From: DASUPK01 sp036520315
Lineage (GTDB): Bacteria; Actinomycetota; Thermoleophilia; Solirubrobacterales; 70-9
Assembly (NCBI GenBank): GCA_036520315.1
Contig: DATDJZ010000195.1
Location: forward strand, 1 to 24,350
Length of the DNA stretch: 24,350 nucleotides
Reading direction: 5' to 3'
The notes under the pieces were generated by a model. That model was given only the letters and a program-made list of their open reading frames with translations, did not search any database and was not told the DNA's origin. Each line of letters begins with the position of its first letter. The stretch's first letter is position 1. A program made the translations under genes and the position numbers. Positions 12,639-21,726 of the stretch are shown here, piece by piece.

Positions 12639-14104
12639 TGGCGACGAAGTCGAAGAAGTCGAGCTCGTCCGGCCGCAGCAAGTCCTCGCGTTCGAACTCC
12701 CGCCGCAGCCGGTCCAGCGCCGCTTCACGACGCAGTCGTTCCAGCTCGAACGGCAAGTCGATGTCGCCGAGATCCGACGCGCGGTCGGCCTCACAGAAGA
12801 CTGAGAAGTACCGCTTCGCCAAGAACGTCGAGGGCCGCGCAACGGTTGCCGAGCGGGAGTACCGGGATTACGCCACCTCTCCCCTGGCAGAGACGGGCCA
12901 GGATCCGGACATCCTGCTCGACGTCCCCGTGGTGAAGGTGGACAAGATCTACCTCAAGCTTGCGGACCTCGACGCGCACATCGCGGTCAAGGCCCAGATA
13001 CTCGACCTGGTCGAGTTGGATGTCGGTGTCGACGTCCAACTCGGGAAGCTCGAGATCGATATCGAGGGTGTGGAGGCCCAGGCCCTTCTCAAGGTCCGCC
13101 TCGACCACGTGGGCGCGATTGTCGATCGGGTCTTCACGACGATCGACCGAAATCCGGAGCTCGTCAAGAGCCTCGGGCAAGCTCTCGAGGACGTGGGCGC
13201 CGGCGCCGGTGACATGGTCGGAGAGGCCGGAGAGGCCGTCGAGGAGGTCGGCGAGGGTGCGGAGGAGGCCATGCCCGAGATCGGCAAGGGCGCCGGCGAC
13301 GCCGTCGACCAGGTCGGTCAGGGTGCGGGCAAGGCCGCCGGAGATGTCGGAGAAGGAGCCGGAGAGGCCGTCGGCCAGGTCGGCGAGGGCGCAGGTCAGG
13401 CGGTGGGCGAGGTCGGCGAGGGCGCAGGTCAGGCCGTCGGAGACGTCGGTCAAGGTGCGGGACAAGCCGTGGGCGATGTCGGCCAAGGCGCCGGCCAGGC
13501 CGTTGGTGACGCCGGCCAGGGCGCCGGCCAGGCGGTCGGCAACGTGGATCAGCTCGCGGGCGGCCTCGGTCAGACCGTCGGCCAGGCGGGCGAGGGTGCG
13601 GGTCAGGCCGCCGGTGGAGTCGGTGAGGCGGCGGGGCAGCTCGGAGGAGCCGCCGGCCAGCTCGGCGGCGCCGCCGGCCAACTCCTCCCAGGCCAGGCGC
13701 AGGGGCAGGACGGTGAGGGCGCCGCGACCGAGGGCCAGAACGGCCAGGGCGGCGCGCCCCAGGGCCAGAACGGCCAGGGCGGCGAGAGCGGCGGCGCACT
13801 TGGCGGGCTACCGAGCCCGGATGCCGTCACAGCTCCGAAGCTGGCAAAGGAGGCCGCCAAGGCCGTCGCCAAGGAGATCGGCTCGGCGGCGAGCGACGAG
13901 GCCAAGGACCTCGGCATGGCGGCGACCCGCAAGTTGATCGAGCTCGGCGAGCGCCGGCGGCAGCGCAAGGCGGAAAAGAGCAACGCCACCGAGGCGGCCA
14001 TGCGGCTGGCGAACGAGCTCGGACTGGACATCGATCAGATTGAGGGCAGCGGTGCCGACGACCGGATCACCGTTCGCGACGTCAAGGAGGCGGCGAAGTC
14101 TTGA
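12638..14104 (+). CDS. Ser/Arg-head, 11-mer repeat protein with E3-binding-type C-terminus
   Basis: 488 residues. 1-55: Ser/Arg-rich head. 88-180: the conserved region shared with the preceding gene (LLDVPVVKVDKIYLKLADLD, IDIEGVEAQALLKVRLDHVG, TIDRNPELVKSL). 204-302: nine 11-residue units (VGEGAGQAVGE type). 303-395: Gly/Gln/Ala-rich linker. 397-440: Ala/Lys/Glu helix. 449-486: TEAAMRLANELGLDIDQIEG followed by SGADDRITVRDV, a good match to the peripheral-subunit (E3)-binding domain of 2-oxoacid dehydrogenase E2 proteins, yet no lipoyl or acyltransferase domain is present. In E2 that domain docks E3 or E1; here it probably binds some protein partner. GTG 12638 overlaps the previous stop (TAGTG), with GGAGG about eight bases upstream. 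It is a paralogue of its neighbour and likely co-assembles with it. Confidence 0.78.
   Translation: MATKSKKSSSSGRSKSSRSNSRRSRSSAASRRSRSSSNGKSMSPRSDARSASQKTEKYRFAKNVEGRATVAEREYRDYATSPLAETGQDPDILLDVPVVKVDKIYLKLADLDAHIAVKAQILDLVELDVGVDVQLGKLEIDIEGVEAQALLKVRLDHVGAIVDRVFTTIDRNPELVKSLGQALEDVGAGAGDMVGEAGEAVEEVGEGAEEAMPEIGKGAGDAVDQVGQGAGKAAGDVGEGAGEAVGQVGEGAGQAVGEVGEGAGQAVGDVGQGAGQAVGDVGQGAGQAVGDAGQGAGQAVGNVDQLAGGLGQTVGQAGEGAGQAAGGVGEAAGQLGGAAGQLGGAAGQLLPGQAQGQDGEGAATEGQNGQGGAPQGQNGQGGESGGALGGLPSPDAVTAPKLAKEAAKAVAKEIGSAASDEAKDLGMAATRKLIELGERRRQRKAEKSNATEAAMRLANELGLDIDQIEGSGADDRITVRDVKEAAKS
13247..13543 (+). repeat. Nine 33-base units encoding 11-residue repeats (second paralogue)
   Basis: Units start at codons 204, 215, 226, 237, 248, 259, 270, 281 and 292. 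The central four or five are almost identical at DNA level (GTCGG-GAGGGCGCAGGTCAGG pattern), the outer ones more diverged, as expected of unequal exchange in the middle of an array. The number of units equals that in the preceding gene. Confidence 0.82.
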
Positions 14105-14125
14105 GGTCACGGAGGCAGCGGCCGA

Positions 14126-14458
14126 GTGAGTAAGCGCAAGCCGCGCCCCCAGGAGCCGCCCGCGGATGTCGAGATCGGCGCCGCGGCGCGGGCACGACGA
14201 CTGCGCTTCCGCAGCAAGCCCAAGACGGAGGTCCGCACCTACGCGCGGACCCGGGTTCGCTCCGAGACGGGACTGGAGGAGATCGAGGGAGAGGCGAGCT
14301 CCGAAGGCGAGCGCCGCAACCTTCCCGACGAGGTCGAACCCGGGGTCATCTACAGGGACGTGGAGGTGGGCTGGGCCGCGCGAGCCCGGGTGGAGATGCC
14401 CGATCGGCTCGAGGACGGGGAGAACGAGGGCGACGACGAAGACCGGCCGGCCGGCTGA
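14126..14458 (+). CDS. Charged 110-residue protein closing the repeat-rich cluster
   Basis: Starts at GTG 14126, with GGAGG ten bases upstream, 21 bases after the previous stop. The N-terminus is basic (MSKRKPRPQE), the middle holds RLRFRSKPKTEVRTYARTRV and NLPDEVEPGVIYRDVEVGW, and the end is an acidic Asp/Glu-rich tail. The 'NLP..V..GV.YR.V.V.W' segment looks like a small beta fold and recalls small proteins beside actinomycete gas-vesicle clusters (recalled, unverified). No enzyme motif, membrane span or cysteine. The opposite charges of head and tail, and its place in the operon with highly basic proteins, suggest it binds them. Confidence 0.65.
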   Translation: MSKRKPRPQEPPADVEIGAAARARRLRFRSKPKTEVRTYARTRVRSETGLEEIEGEASSEGERRNLPDEVEPGVIYRDVEVGWAARARVEMPDRLEDGENEGDDEDRPAG

Positions 14459-14479
14459 TCCGCCTGCGCGAGGCGCTCG

Positions 14480-14582
14480 GCCGCCGTTCGGCTAGCCTCG
14501 TCTTCACGACGAAGACGGAGCAGTCCGCGTTCTGCGCGACCGTCTTTGGCACGCTGCCGAGCACGCGTCGTGCATGCGCTTG
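14480..14582 (-). pseudogene. C-terminal remnant of a universal stress protein
   Basis: In one leftward frame AHARRVLGSVPKTVAQNADC and SVFVVKTR match the end of UspA-family proteins (the G-x-V-x-x-x-V-x-x-x-A-x-C-x-V-x-V-V helix and last strand). The nucleotide-binding GxxG part and everything N-terminal are missing or out of frame. The perfect repeat CGTCTTC-N5-GAAGACG at 14499-14517 lies inside it and may serve as a transcription end for the forward cluster. A degraded copy. Confidence 0.45.
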
Positions 14583-14745
14583 TTGACGATCCTTGGAAGC
14601 GGGGCTGTAGGCCCACCCGGCTTCGTCCGAGCCGCTGGCGCGAGGGGAGTGCTTGAAGGCGCTGAGCAGCACCGGCTTCGCGTCGCAGCGGCGGGCGAAG
14701 AGGGCCCCCTGGCGCGAAGAGCAGGAGCGTAGCGTCAAACCGCTG

Positions 14746-14912
14746 CTTTCCATGAGGGCAGCGTGCCCCTCCCCGGCGGCACGGCGACGTTCACGTTGAC
14801 GACGGGCAAGCTCAAGGTCCAGAAGGTCAAGGGAGACCCGTTCAGGACCTACACGTGCCGGCCGTTGAGCCTGACCGTGCAGCTCGCCATTCCGCCCGCG
14901 CCAGGCGGCTGA
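14746..14912 (+). pseudogene. 3' remnant of a beta-rich secreted-type protein
   Basis: The frame reads GSVPLPGGTATFTLTTGKLK, then VQKVKGDPFRTYTCRPLSLT, and ends at TGA 14910. The alternating polar/hydrophobic pattern and Thr richness are typical of exported beta-sandwich domains, but no start or signal peptide exists upstream. It ends 38 bases from the convergent amidase gene. Probably the tail of a lost gene. Confidence 0.35.
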
Positions 14913-14950
14913 GCGCTCACAGCACGTTCTCCAGGCCGCGGACGAAGCGC

Positions 14951-16414
14951 TCAGGTGGGTCCAGGCACAGCGAAGGTCTCCGGAACCCTGTCGGCCCAGG
15001 GGTGGGCCTCCTCCAGCTGGGAGGCCACGCGCAGCAGAACGTCCTCACGCCCCAGAGGAGCGATCAGCTGGACGCCGATGGGCAGCCCCGCCTCGCTCCA
15101 GCCCAGGGGCAGCGAGATGGCCGGGTTGCCCGTCGCGTTGATCAGGGCGGTGAAGGCCGCCGTCACCTCCCCTCGGTGAATGGTCGGGAGCGGGTCCGGC
15201 CCCGAGTCGTCGAAGCTGCCCAGAAGCGGGGGCAGCTCGCCCATCGTCGGCGTCAGTAGGAGGTCATGACCGGCCTCGAACCACATCCCCAGCATCCGGC
15301 CGACCGCCTGGTGCTGGCTGACCGCGCCGAGGTACCGGCCAGAGTGACGCCTCTTGCCCTCCTCGGACATCGCCCAGGTGAGGGGCTCGACGTCATCCGG
15401 ACCGATCTCCCGGCCGAGCAGGGTGCCGAACTGCTCCAGGATCTCGGTCTGCCCCGCGTACCAGCGGGTAAGGAAGGTCTCGATCAGATCGAACGATTCA
15501 TCCACCGCGAGGACGTCGTCGTCGACCGTGTGGCCCAGGCCCTCGAGCATCGTCCCCGCCTGCCGGGTTGCGGACACGACGGCGGGCTCGATCTCGACGT
15601 GCCCGACCCCGATCGGCTTGGTGAGAATCCCGATCCGCAGGGAACCGACCTCGGCGCTGAGCTCGTCCGTAAAGGGGCGGAGCGGCGGGGGAGCGACGTA
15701 GGGATCGCCAGGCGCCGCGCCGTGGGTCGCCTCGAGCGCCGTGGCCACGTCCCGCACGGAGCGGGAGACGACCAGCTCGACGGTGAGGCCGCTCATCGTG
15801 TCGCCGGTCAGCGGCCCGAGCGAGGTGCGGCCCCGACTCGGCTTCAGACCGACCAGGCCGCAGCAGCTCGCCGGGATCCGGATTGATCCGCCGCCGTCGT
15901 TCGCGTGGGCGATCGGGACGATGCCGGCGGCAACGGCGGCGGCAGACCCCCCACTCGACCCGCCGGGCGTTCGCTCCAGGTCCCAGGGGTTGTGCGTCGG
16001 GCCGTAGATGTCCGGCTCGGTGGTCGGGAGGATCCCGAGCTCCGGGGTGTTGGTCTTGCCGATGGTCACGAGGCCTGCATCGCGAAAGCGGGCCCCCAGG
16101 AAGGTGTCGACGGGGAGCCGGAAGTCGGCCTCCTGCAGCGCCTTCATTCCCATGTGGAGCGGCTGACCGGCGAGGCCGGCGCCGAGGTCCTTGAACAGGA
16201 ATGGCACGCCGCGGAACGGCCCATCGGGGAGCTCCCCGCGAGCCGCCTCGAGCCCCTGCTCATAGAGCGGATGGATGATGGCGTTGAGCTCGGGATTGAG
16301 GCGCTCCGCGCGCTCGATCGCTGCCTGGGTGAGCTCCTCGGCGCTCACCTCGCCGTCCCGCACCAGCCGCGCCTGTGCGGTGGCGTCCAGCCTCGCCAGG
16401 TCCTCTGTATTCAT
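14951..16414 (-). CDS. Amidase signature family hydrolase
   Basis: 487 residues, the usual length. Catalytic triad visible: Lys75 in VPFLFKDLG, cis-Ser153 in TPGGSSGGSAAAVAAG and nucleophile Ser177 in DGGGSIRIPAS; the 24-residue Ser-Ser spacing equals that of FAAH. Related enzymes cleave amides of many kinds (6-aminohexanoate dimers, aryl amides, Glu-tRNA amidation); the substrate cannot be told. gatB and gatC are absent, so it is not the GatA subunit by context. The start is ATG 16414 with AAGGA five bases upstream; longer reading is rejected. It lies 10 bases after dapB, so it is co-transcribed with the lysine gene. Cytoplasmic: no signal peptide. Confidence 0.9.
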   Translation of the reverse strand: MNTEDLARLDATAQARLVRDGEVSAEELTQAAIERAERLNPELNAIIHPLYEQGLEAARGELPDGPFRGVPFLFKDLGAGLAGQPLHMGMKALQEADFRLPVDTFLGARFRDAGLVTIGKTNTPELGILPTTEPDIYGPTHNPWDLERTPGGSSGGSAAAVAAGIVPIAHANDGGGSIRIPASCCGLVGLKPSRGRTSLGPLTGDTMSGLTVELVVSRSVRDVATALEATHGAAPGDPYVAPPPLRPFTDELSAEVGSLRIGILTKPIGVGHVEIEPAVVSATRQAGTMLEGLGHTVDDDVLAVDESFDLIETFLTRWYAGQTEILEQFGTLLGREIGPDDVEPLTWAMSEEGKRRHSGRYLGAVSQHQAVGRMLGMWFEAGHDLLLTPTMGELPPLLGSFDDSGPDPLPTIHRGEVTAAFTALINATGNPAISLPLGWSEAGLPIGVQLIAPLGREDVLLRVASQLEEAHPWADRVPETFAVPGPT

Positions 16415-16424
16415 CCGTTCCTTT

Positions 16425-17105
16425 CTAGAGCAGGTGTCCGAGTCCAACCACGAAGCGCTCCGGCAGATCCGCGACCCTGCGGACGGCCAGCAGCACGCCC
16501 GGCATGAAGCTCGTGCGGTCGGTCGAGTCGTGTCGGATCGTGAGCGTCTGTCCCGGCCCGCCGAAGATGACCTCCTGGTGGGCGATGAGACCCGGCAGCC
16601 GGACGGAGTGGATCGGATCGTGGACATTGCCGCCCGCCTCGTCGATCAGCTTCGAGGTCAGCTTCGCGGTGCCCGACGGCGCGTCCTTCTTCTGGTCGTG
16701 ATGGAGCTCGATGATCTCCGCCTCCGGCATGTGCGGGGCAACCAGCTTGGACGCCTCGATCATCAGCACCGCCCCGATCGCGAAGTTCGGCGCGACGAAG
16801 CAGTTCGCCTCGCCGTCGGCGTCCGTCACGGCCGTGCGCAGTTCATCGAGGTCGAAGCCCGTACTGCCCACCACCGCGTGCACTCCGGCATTGATCGCCT
16901 CCATGGCGTTCGCCGGTGCCGCTTCCGGCGTCGTGAAGTCCACCATCACGTCAGCGTTGTCGAGAAAGTCCTTCAGGGGCGCGTCGAGCACCGGATCGGC
17001 TCGGCCCACGAGCTCCATGCCGTCGGCGCCCTCCACGGCTCCGCAGGCCGTCTCCCCCATCCGCCCGGCGGCGCCGGAGACCACGACTCTGATCGGCTCG
17101 GCCAT
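16425..17105 (-). CDS. dapB: 4-hydroxy-tetrahydrodipicolinate reductase
   Basis: Reduces the DapA product with NAD(P)H in lysine/diaminopimelate synthesis. 226 residues, shorter than the 273 of E. coli but near actinobacterial forms. The nucleotide-binding GAAGRMG loop is at 11-17 (VVVSGAAGRMG), VDFTTPEA at 55-62, GSTGF at 80-84, and the signature ELHHDQKKDAPSGTA is at 133-147 with catalytic His135, His136 and Lys140. Start ATG 17105; no strong ribosome site. It follows the PH-like gene by 12 bases. Confidence 0.95.
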   Translation of the reverse strand: MAEPIRVVVSGAAGRMGETACGAVEGADGMELVGRADPVLDAPLKDFLDNADVMVDFTTPEAAPANAMEAINAGVHAVVGSTGFDLDELRTAVTDADGEANCFVAPNFAIGAVLMIEASKLVAPHMPEAEIIELHHDQKKDAPSGTAKLTSKLIDEAGGNVHDPIHSVRLPGLIAHQEVIFGGPGQTLTIRHDSTDRTSFMPGVLLAVRRVADLPERFVVGLGHLL

Positions 17106-17117
17106 GATCGGGCGATC

Positions 17118-17561
17118 TTATGTGCGTTCGATTCCGCGGAACCACTCGGCCAGGGCCTCGAGGCCGCGACGCTGCGGCTCGCCGCCACTGACGCCTCCGA
17201 GCATCCTGCCCTTACCCCGCATCAGGGTCAGCTTCAGCTTCTGCCCCCCGGTCGTCTTGATTTCGAGCTGGACGGCAGCGTGGTCGAGAATCCCGGCCGG
17301 CACCGTCCACCAGCCACCTCCCGCGCCTCCGGCCTTCGCCGATGCGATCCGTTCGGGCAGGATCGACTCTGCGGTGCCATCGACATTGCCTCGCCGGTCG
17401 ACGGGCTGCAACATCAGCCTGCGGTCGGTGATGCCGATCACGGCGGCACCACCTCTGAAGCGCCCCTTCTGCTGAGCCCCGATGCAGAGTCCGCGAAGCT
17501 CCTCACCGCTCTCGAGCTGGGCCTCGAGCCCGGACCGGTACTTCGACTCGAGGTCAGGCAG
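17118..17561 (-). CDS. PH-like hypothetical protein, probable CTG start
   Basis: About 147 residues, cytoplasmic. The sequence ESGEELRGLCIGAQQKGRF, then AAVIGITDRRLMLQPVDRRG, and a C-terminal PQRRGLEALAEWFRGI, has the strand pattern 'G.TDRRL..' seen in bacterial PH-like (bPH) domains. No cofactor site. The start is unusual: the coding frame has no ATG, GTG or TTG between the M16 gene's inner part and the start of sense sequence. CTG 17561 (LPDLESKYRSGL) is the most likely, with GAGG about nine bases upstream, overlapping the M16 stop by eight bases. Coupled with the peptidase gene. Confidence 0.6.
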   Translation of the reverse strand: MPDLESKYRSGLEAQLESGEELRGLCIGAQQKGRFRGGAAVIGITDRRLMLQPVDRRGNVDGTAESILPERIASAKAGGAGGGWWTVPAGILDHAAVQLEIKTTGGQKLKLTLMRGKGRMLGGVSGGEPQRRGLEALAEWFRGIERT

Positions 17562-18834
17562 CGGTGAGCGCCTCGTTGACAGGCGCGAGCGCGGAACGGA
17601 AGCGATCCTCGTTCGGAGCAATGGCGGCCGCTGAAAGGGCGGCCGGCTCGTAGAACTCCCGGGCGAGCTCAGCCACCTGCTCGCCGGTGACTCCGTCCAC
17701 CTTCTCGAGCAGCTCGTCGAGCGTGAGCAGCGGCAGGTCGAAGAGCACCGCCTTTCCGATCCGGCCCATCCGCGCCGCTGTGGACTCCGAGGAGAGCACC
17801 ATACGGCCCTTGACGTGCTCCTTGGCACGGGCCAGCTCATCGTCGGTGATGCCTTCCGCGTGGACCGAGGCGAGCTCGCGCCCGATGATCTCGCACGCCT
17901 CCTCGACGTTGTCCTCGCGGGTGCCGACGTAGAGACCGATCAGCCCGCTGTCCGCGTACTGCTGCGTGTAGGACCCGACCGCGTAGGCGAGCCCTCTCTT
18001 CTCGCGCACCTCGCGGAAGAGCCGCGACGAGGTGGAGCCGCCGAAGACCGCGTCGAGGATGGTGAGCGCGTAGCGGCGCTCGTCCGCACGGTCGATGCCC
18101 GGGCCCCCGAGTGCGATGTGGAACTGCTCGGTGTCCTTCTCCTGGAAGGCGAACTGGGCACCGTCGAGGAGCGGGGGCTCCTGTGCCGCGCCGTCCCCGC
18201 CGGCCGTCGGCGGTTCGACGTGCCGCCCGGTGAGCTCGACGATCGCCTCGTGGTCGATATTGCCGGCCGCGGCGACCACGATGGTGGCGCCGGTGTAGCG
18301 AGCCCGGTGATAGGCGTCGATGTCGGGCACCGGGATCGAGCTGATCACCTCGGCCTCGCCGAGCACCCGCCTGCCGAGCGGGTGGCCACCGAAGACGGCC
18401 CGGTCGAGCACGTCGTGCACCTTGTCCTGCGGCTCGTCCTCGTACATGGCGATCTCCTCGAGCACGACCTCCCGCTCGGAGTCGATCTCCGGGTAGGTCG
18501 GGCCGAGCAGCATCTCGGCGAGGAGATCGAACGCCTCGTCGGTGTGCGTATCCAGGAAGCGGGCGTAGAGGTTCGTGGACTCCTTGCCCGTGGCAGCGTT
18601 CACCGACGCGCCGAGGCCGTCGAAGATCTCCGCGATCTCGATCGCCGAGTAGCGCTTCGTTCCCTTGAAGAGCAGGTGCTCGAGGAAATGCGAGACGCCG
18701 GCCTGCGCCGGCGTCTCATCCCTCGAGCCTGTGCGAACCCAGAGGCCTAGCGCGACCGAGCGCACCGAGGGGACTTCCTCGGTGACGACTCGGATGCCCG
18801 AATCGAGCTCGGTGACCTGCGCGACGTCGGCCAT
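17554..18834 (-). CDS. M16-family zinc metallopeptidase
   Basis: 426 residues. The inverted zinc motif HFLEH (His49, Glu52, His53) and the downstream EREVVLEEIAMYEDEP, holding the third zinc ligand near residue 126-127, are present, followed by the family GHPLGR element (~150) and the C-terminal inactive-type half (AYAVGSYTQQYADSG). These are processing peptidases related to mitochondrial MPP and to PqqL/YmxG. The YmxG-like member classically lies beside pnp in Gram-positive bacteria, as here (12 bases from pnp's stop). Cytoplasmic. The native substrate is unknown. Confidence 0.92.
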   Translation of the reverse strand: MADVAQVTELDSGIRVVTEEVPSVRSVALGLWVRTGSRDETPAQAGVSHFLEHLLFKGTKRYSAIEIAEIFDGLGASVNAATGKESTNLYARFLDTHTDEAFDLLAEMLLGPTYPEIDSEREVVLEEIAMYEDEPQDKVHDVLDRAVFGGHPLGRRVLGEAEVISSIPVPDIDAYHRARYTGATIVVAAAGNIDHEAIVELTGRHVEPPTAGGDGAAQEPPLLDGAQFAFQEKDTEQFHIALGGPGIDRADERRYALTILDAVFGGSTSSRLFREVREKRGLAYAVGSYTQQYADSGLIGLYVGTREDNVEEACEIIGRELASVHAEGITDDELARAKEHVKGRMVLSSESTAARMGRIGKAVLFDLPLLTLDELLEKVDGVTGEQVAELAREFYEPAALSAAAIAPNEDRFRSALAPVNEALTAA

Positions 18835-18845
18835 GCGGAGCCGGC

Positions 18846-21107
<2,262 letters not shown>

Positions 21108-21231
21108 ATGTGTTGTTTCCCTTCGGCCGCCCGGTTGACGGCCTTTCGCTTAAGAACTCTCGTTCTCTGTCGCGATGATGTTACCCACATGAAACGGGTT
21201 GCTCCTCGCTAGCGCTCGGAGCACCCTCGGA
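21108..21231 (-). promoter_or_regulatory. pnp leader with two hairpins
   Basis: The only sizeable spacer in the right-hand block. Two perfect stems are seen: GGCCG-N9-CGGCC at 21125-21143 and AGAAC-N4-GTTCT at 21153-21166. pnp leaders in other bacteria are processed and autoregulated through hairpins (established for E. coli), so the same may hold here. It may also contain a pnp promoter; no clear -35/-10 is assigned. Confidence 0.4.
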
Positions 21232-21726
21232 TCAACGGGCGAGCCGCCCAAGGGCCTCGACCAGGTCGCCACTGTGCAGGCGCCCGTCGACGAAGGCGGT
21301 CGGCGTCCCTCCCACGCCGGCGCGGATTCCGCTCGCGAAGTCCCGCTCGATCCGGGCCCTGACTGGGTCCGAGCGCCGGTCTCGGTTGAAGCGCTCGAGA
21401 TCGATGCCGAACCGCTCAGCCCGCTCCCAGAGGTGCGGGTCGTCGACGCGCCCGCGGTCGGCGTAGAGGGAGTCACACATCTCCCAGAAGGCGCCCTGGA
21501 GACCGGCGGCCTCAGCCGCCGCGTGCAGTGCCGGCGACCGCGGGTGCTTGGAGCCCATCGGGAAGTGCCGGAGGCAGAGCCGCAGCGGCAGCTCGCGCAG
21601 GCGTGCCCACGCCGCCGCGCAGTATGGGCAGCCGAAGTCGGCATAGACGATCGCCTCCACCCCCTCCCCCGCCACGTGGTCGTCCTCGCCGATCGGCGGC
21701 ACGGACGCGCTGGTCAGCTCAGCCAT
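21232..21726 (-). CDS. DsbA-like thioredoxin-fold oxidoreductase
   Basis: 164 residues. The active site CPYC (Cys33-Cys36) sits in IVYADFGCPYCAAAW, an all-helical insert follows, and GVGGTPTAFVDG holds the cis-Pro. The CPYC/CP-x-C motif and the inserted helices place it with DsbA/FrnE-like proteins, including those with thiol-disulfide exchange activity. No signal peptide: ATG 21726 gives a cytoplasmic protein. GGGAGG lies five bases upstream, inside the end of the MBL gene, which it overlaps by eight bases. Confidence 0.87.
   Translation of the reverse strand: MAELTSASVPPIGEDDHVAGEGVEAIVYADFGCPYCAAAWARLRELPLRLCLRHFPMGSKHPRSPALHAAAEAAGLQGAFWEMCDSLYADRGRVDDPHLWERAERFGIDLERFNRDRRSDPVRARIERDFASGIRAGVGGTPTAFVDGRLHSGDLVEALGRLAR

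Noticed and set aside
12070..12822. 250-residue leftward frame across the two paralogues' repeats
   Set aside because: An antisense shadow of repetitive DNA: Arg/Pro repeats that follow from the 33-base and CAG units.
12513..13543. CRISPR-like regular repeats
   Set aside because: The 15-base and 33-base units are contiguous, have no unique spacers and lie in frame within genes; no cas genes.
9692..14458. A complete gas-vesicle gene cluster
   Set aside because: Although accessory-type proteins resemble those near gvp genes, no GvpA/J/M/S, GvpF/L, GvpK, GvpN or GvpG sequence is found in the window.
14951..16414. gatA of the Glu-tRNA amidotransferase
   Set aside because: The amidase triad fits the whole superfamily, but gatB/gatC are absent and the gene sits beside dapB; no basis for the tRNA role.
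16275..17567. 430-residue forward open frame antisense to dapB and its neighbours
   Set aside because: Opposite to dapB with catalytic motif and to the PH-like gene; no motif or ribosome site.
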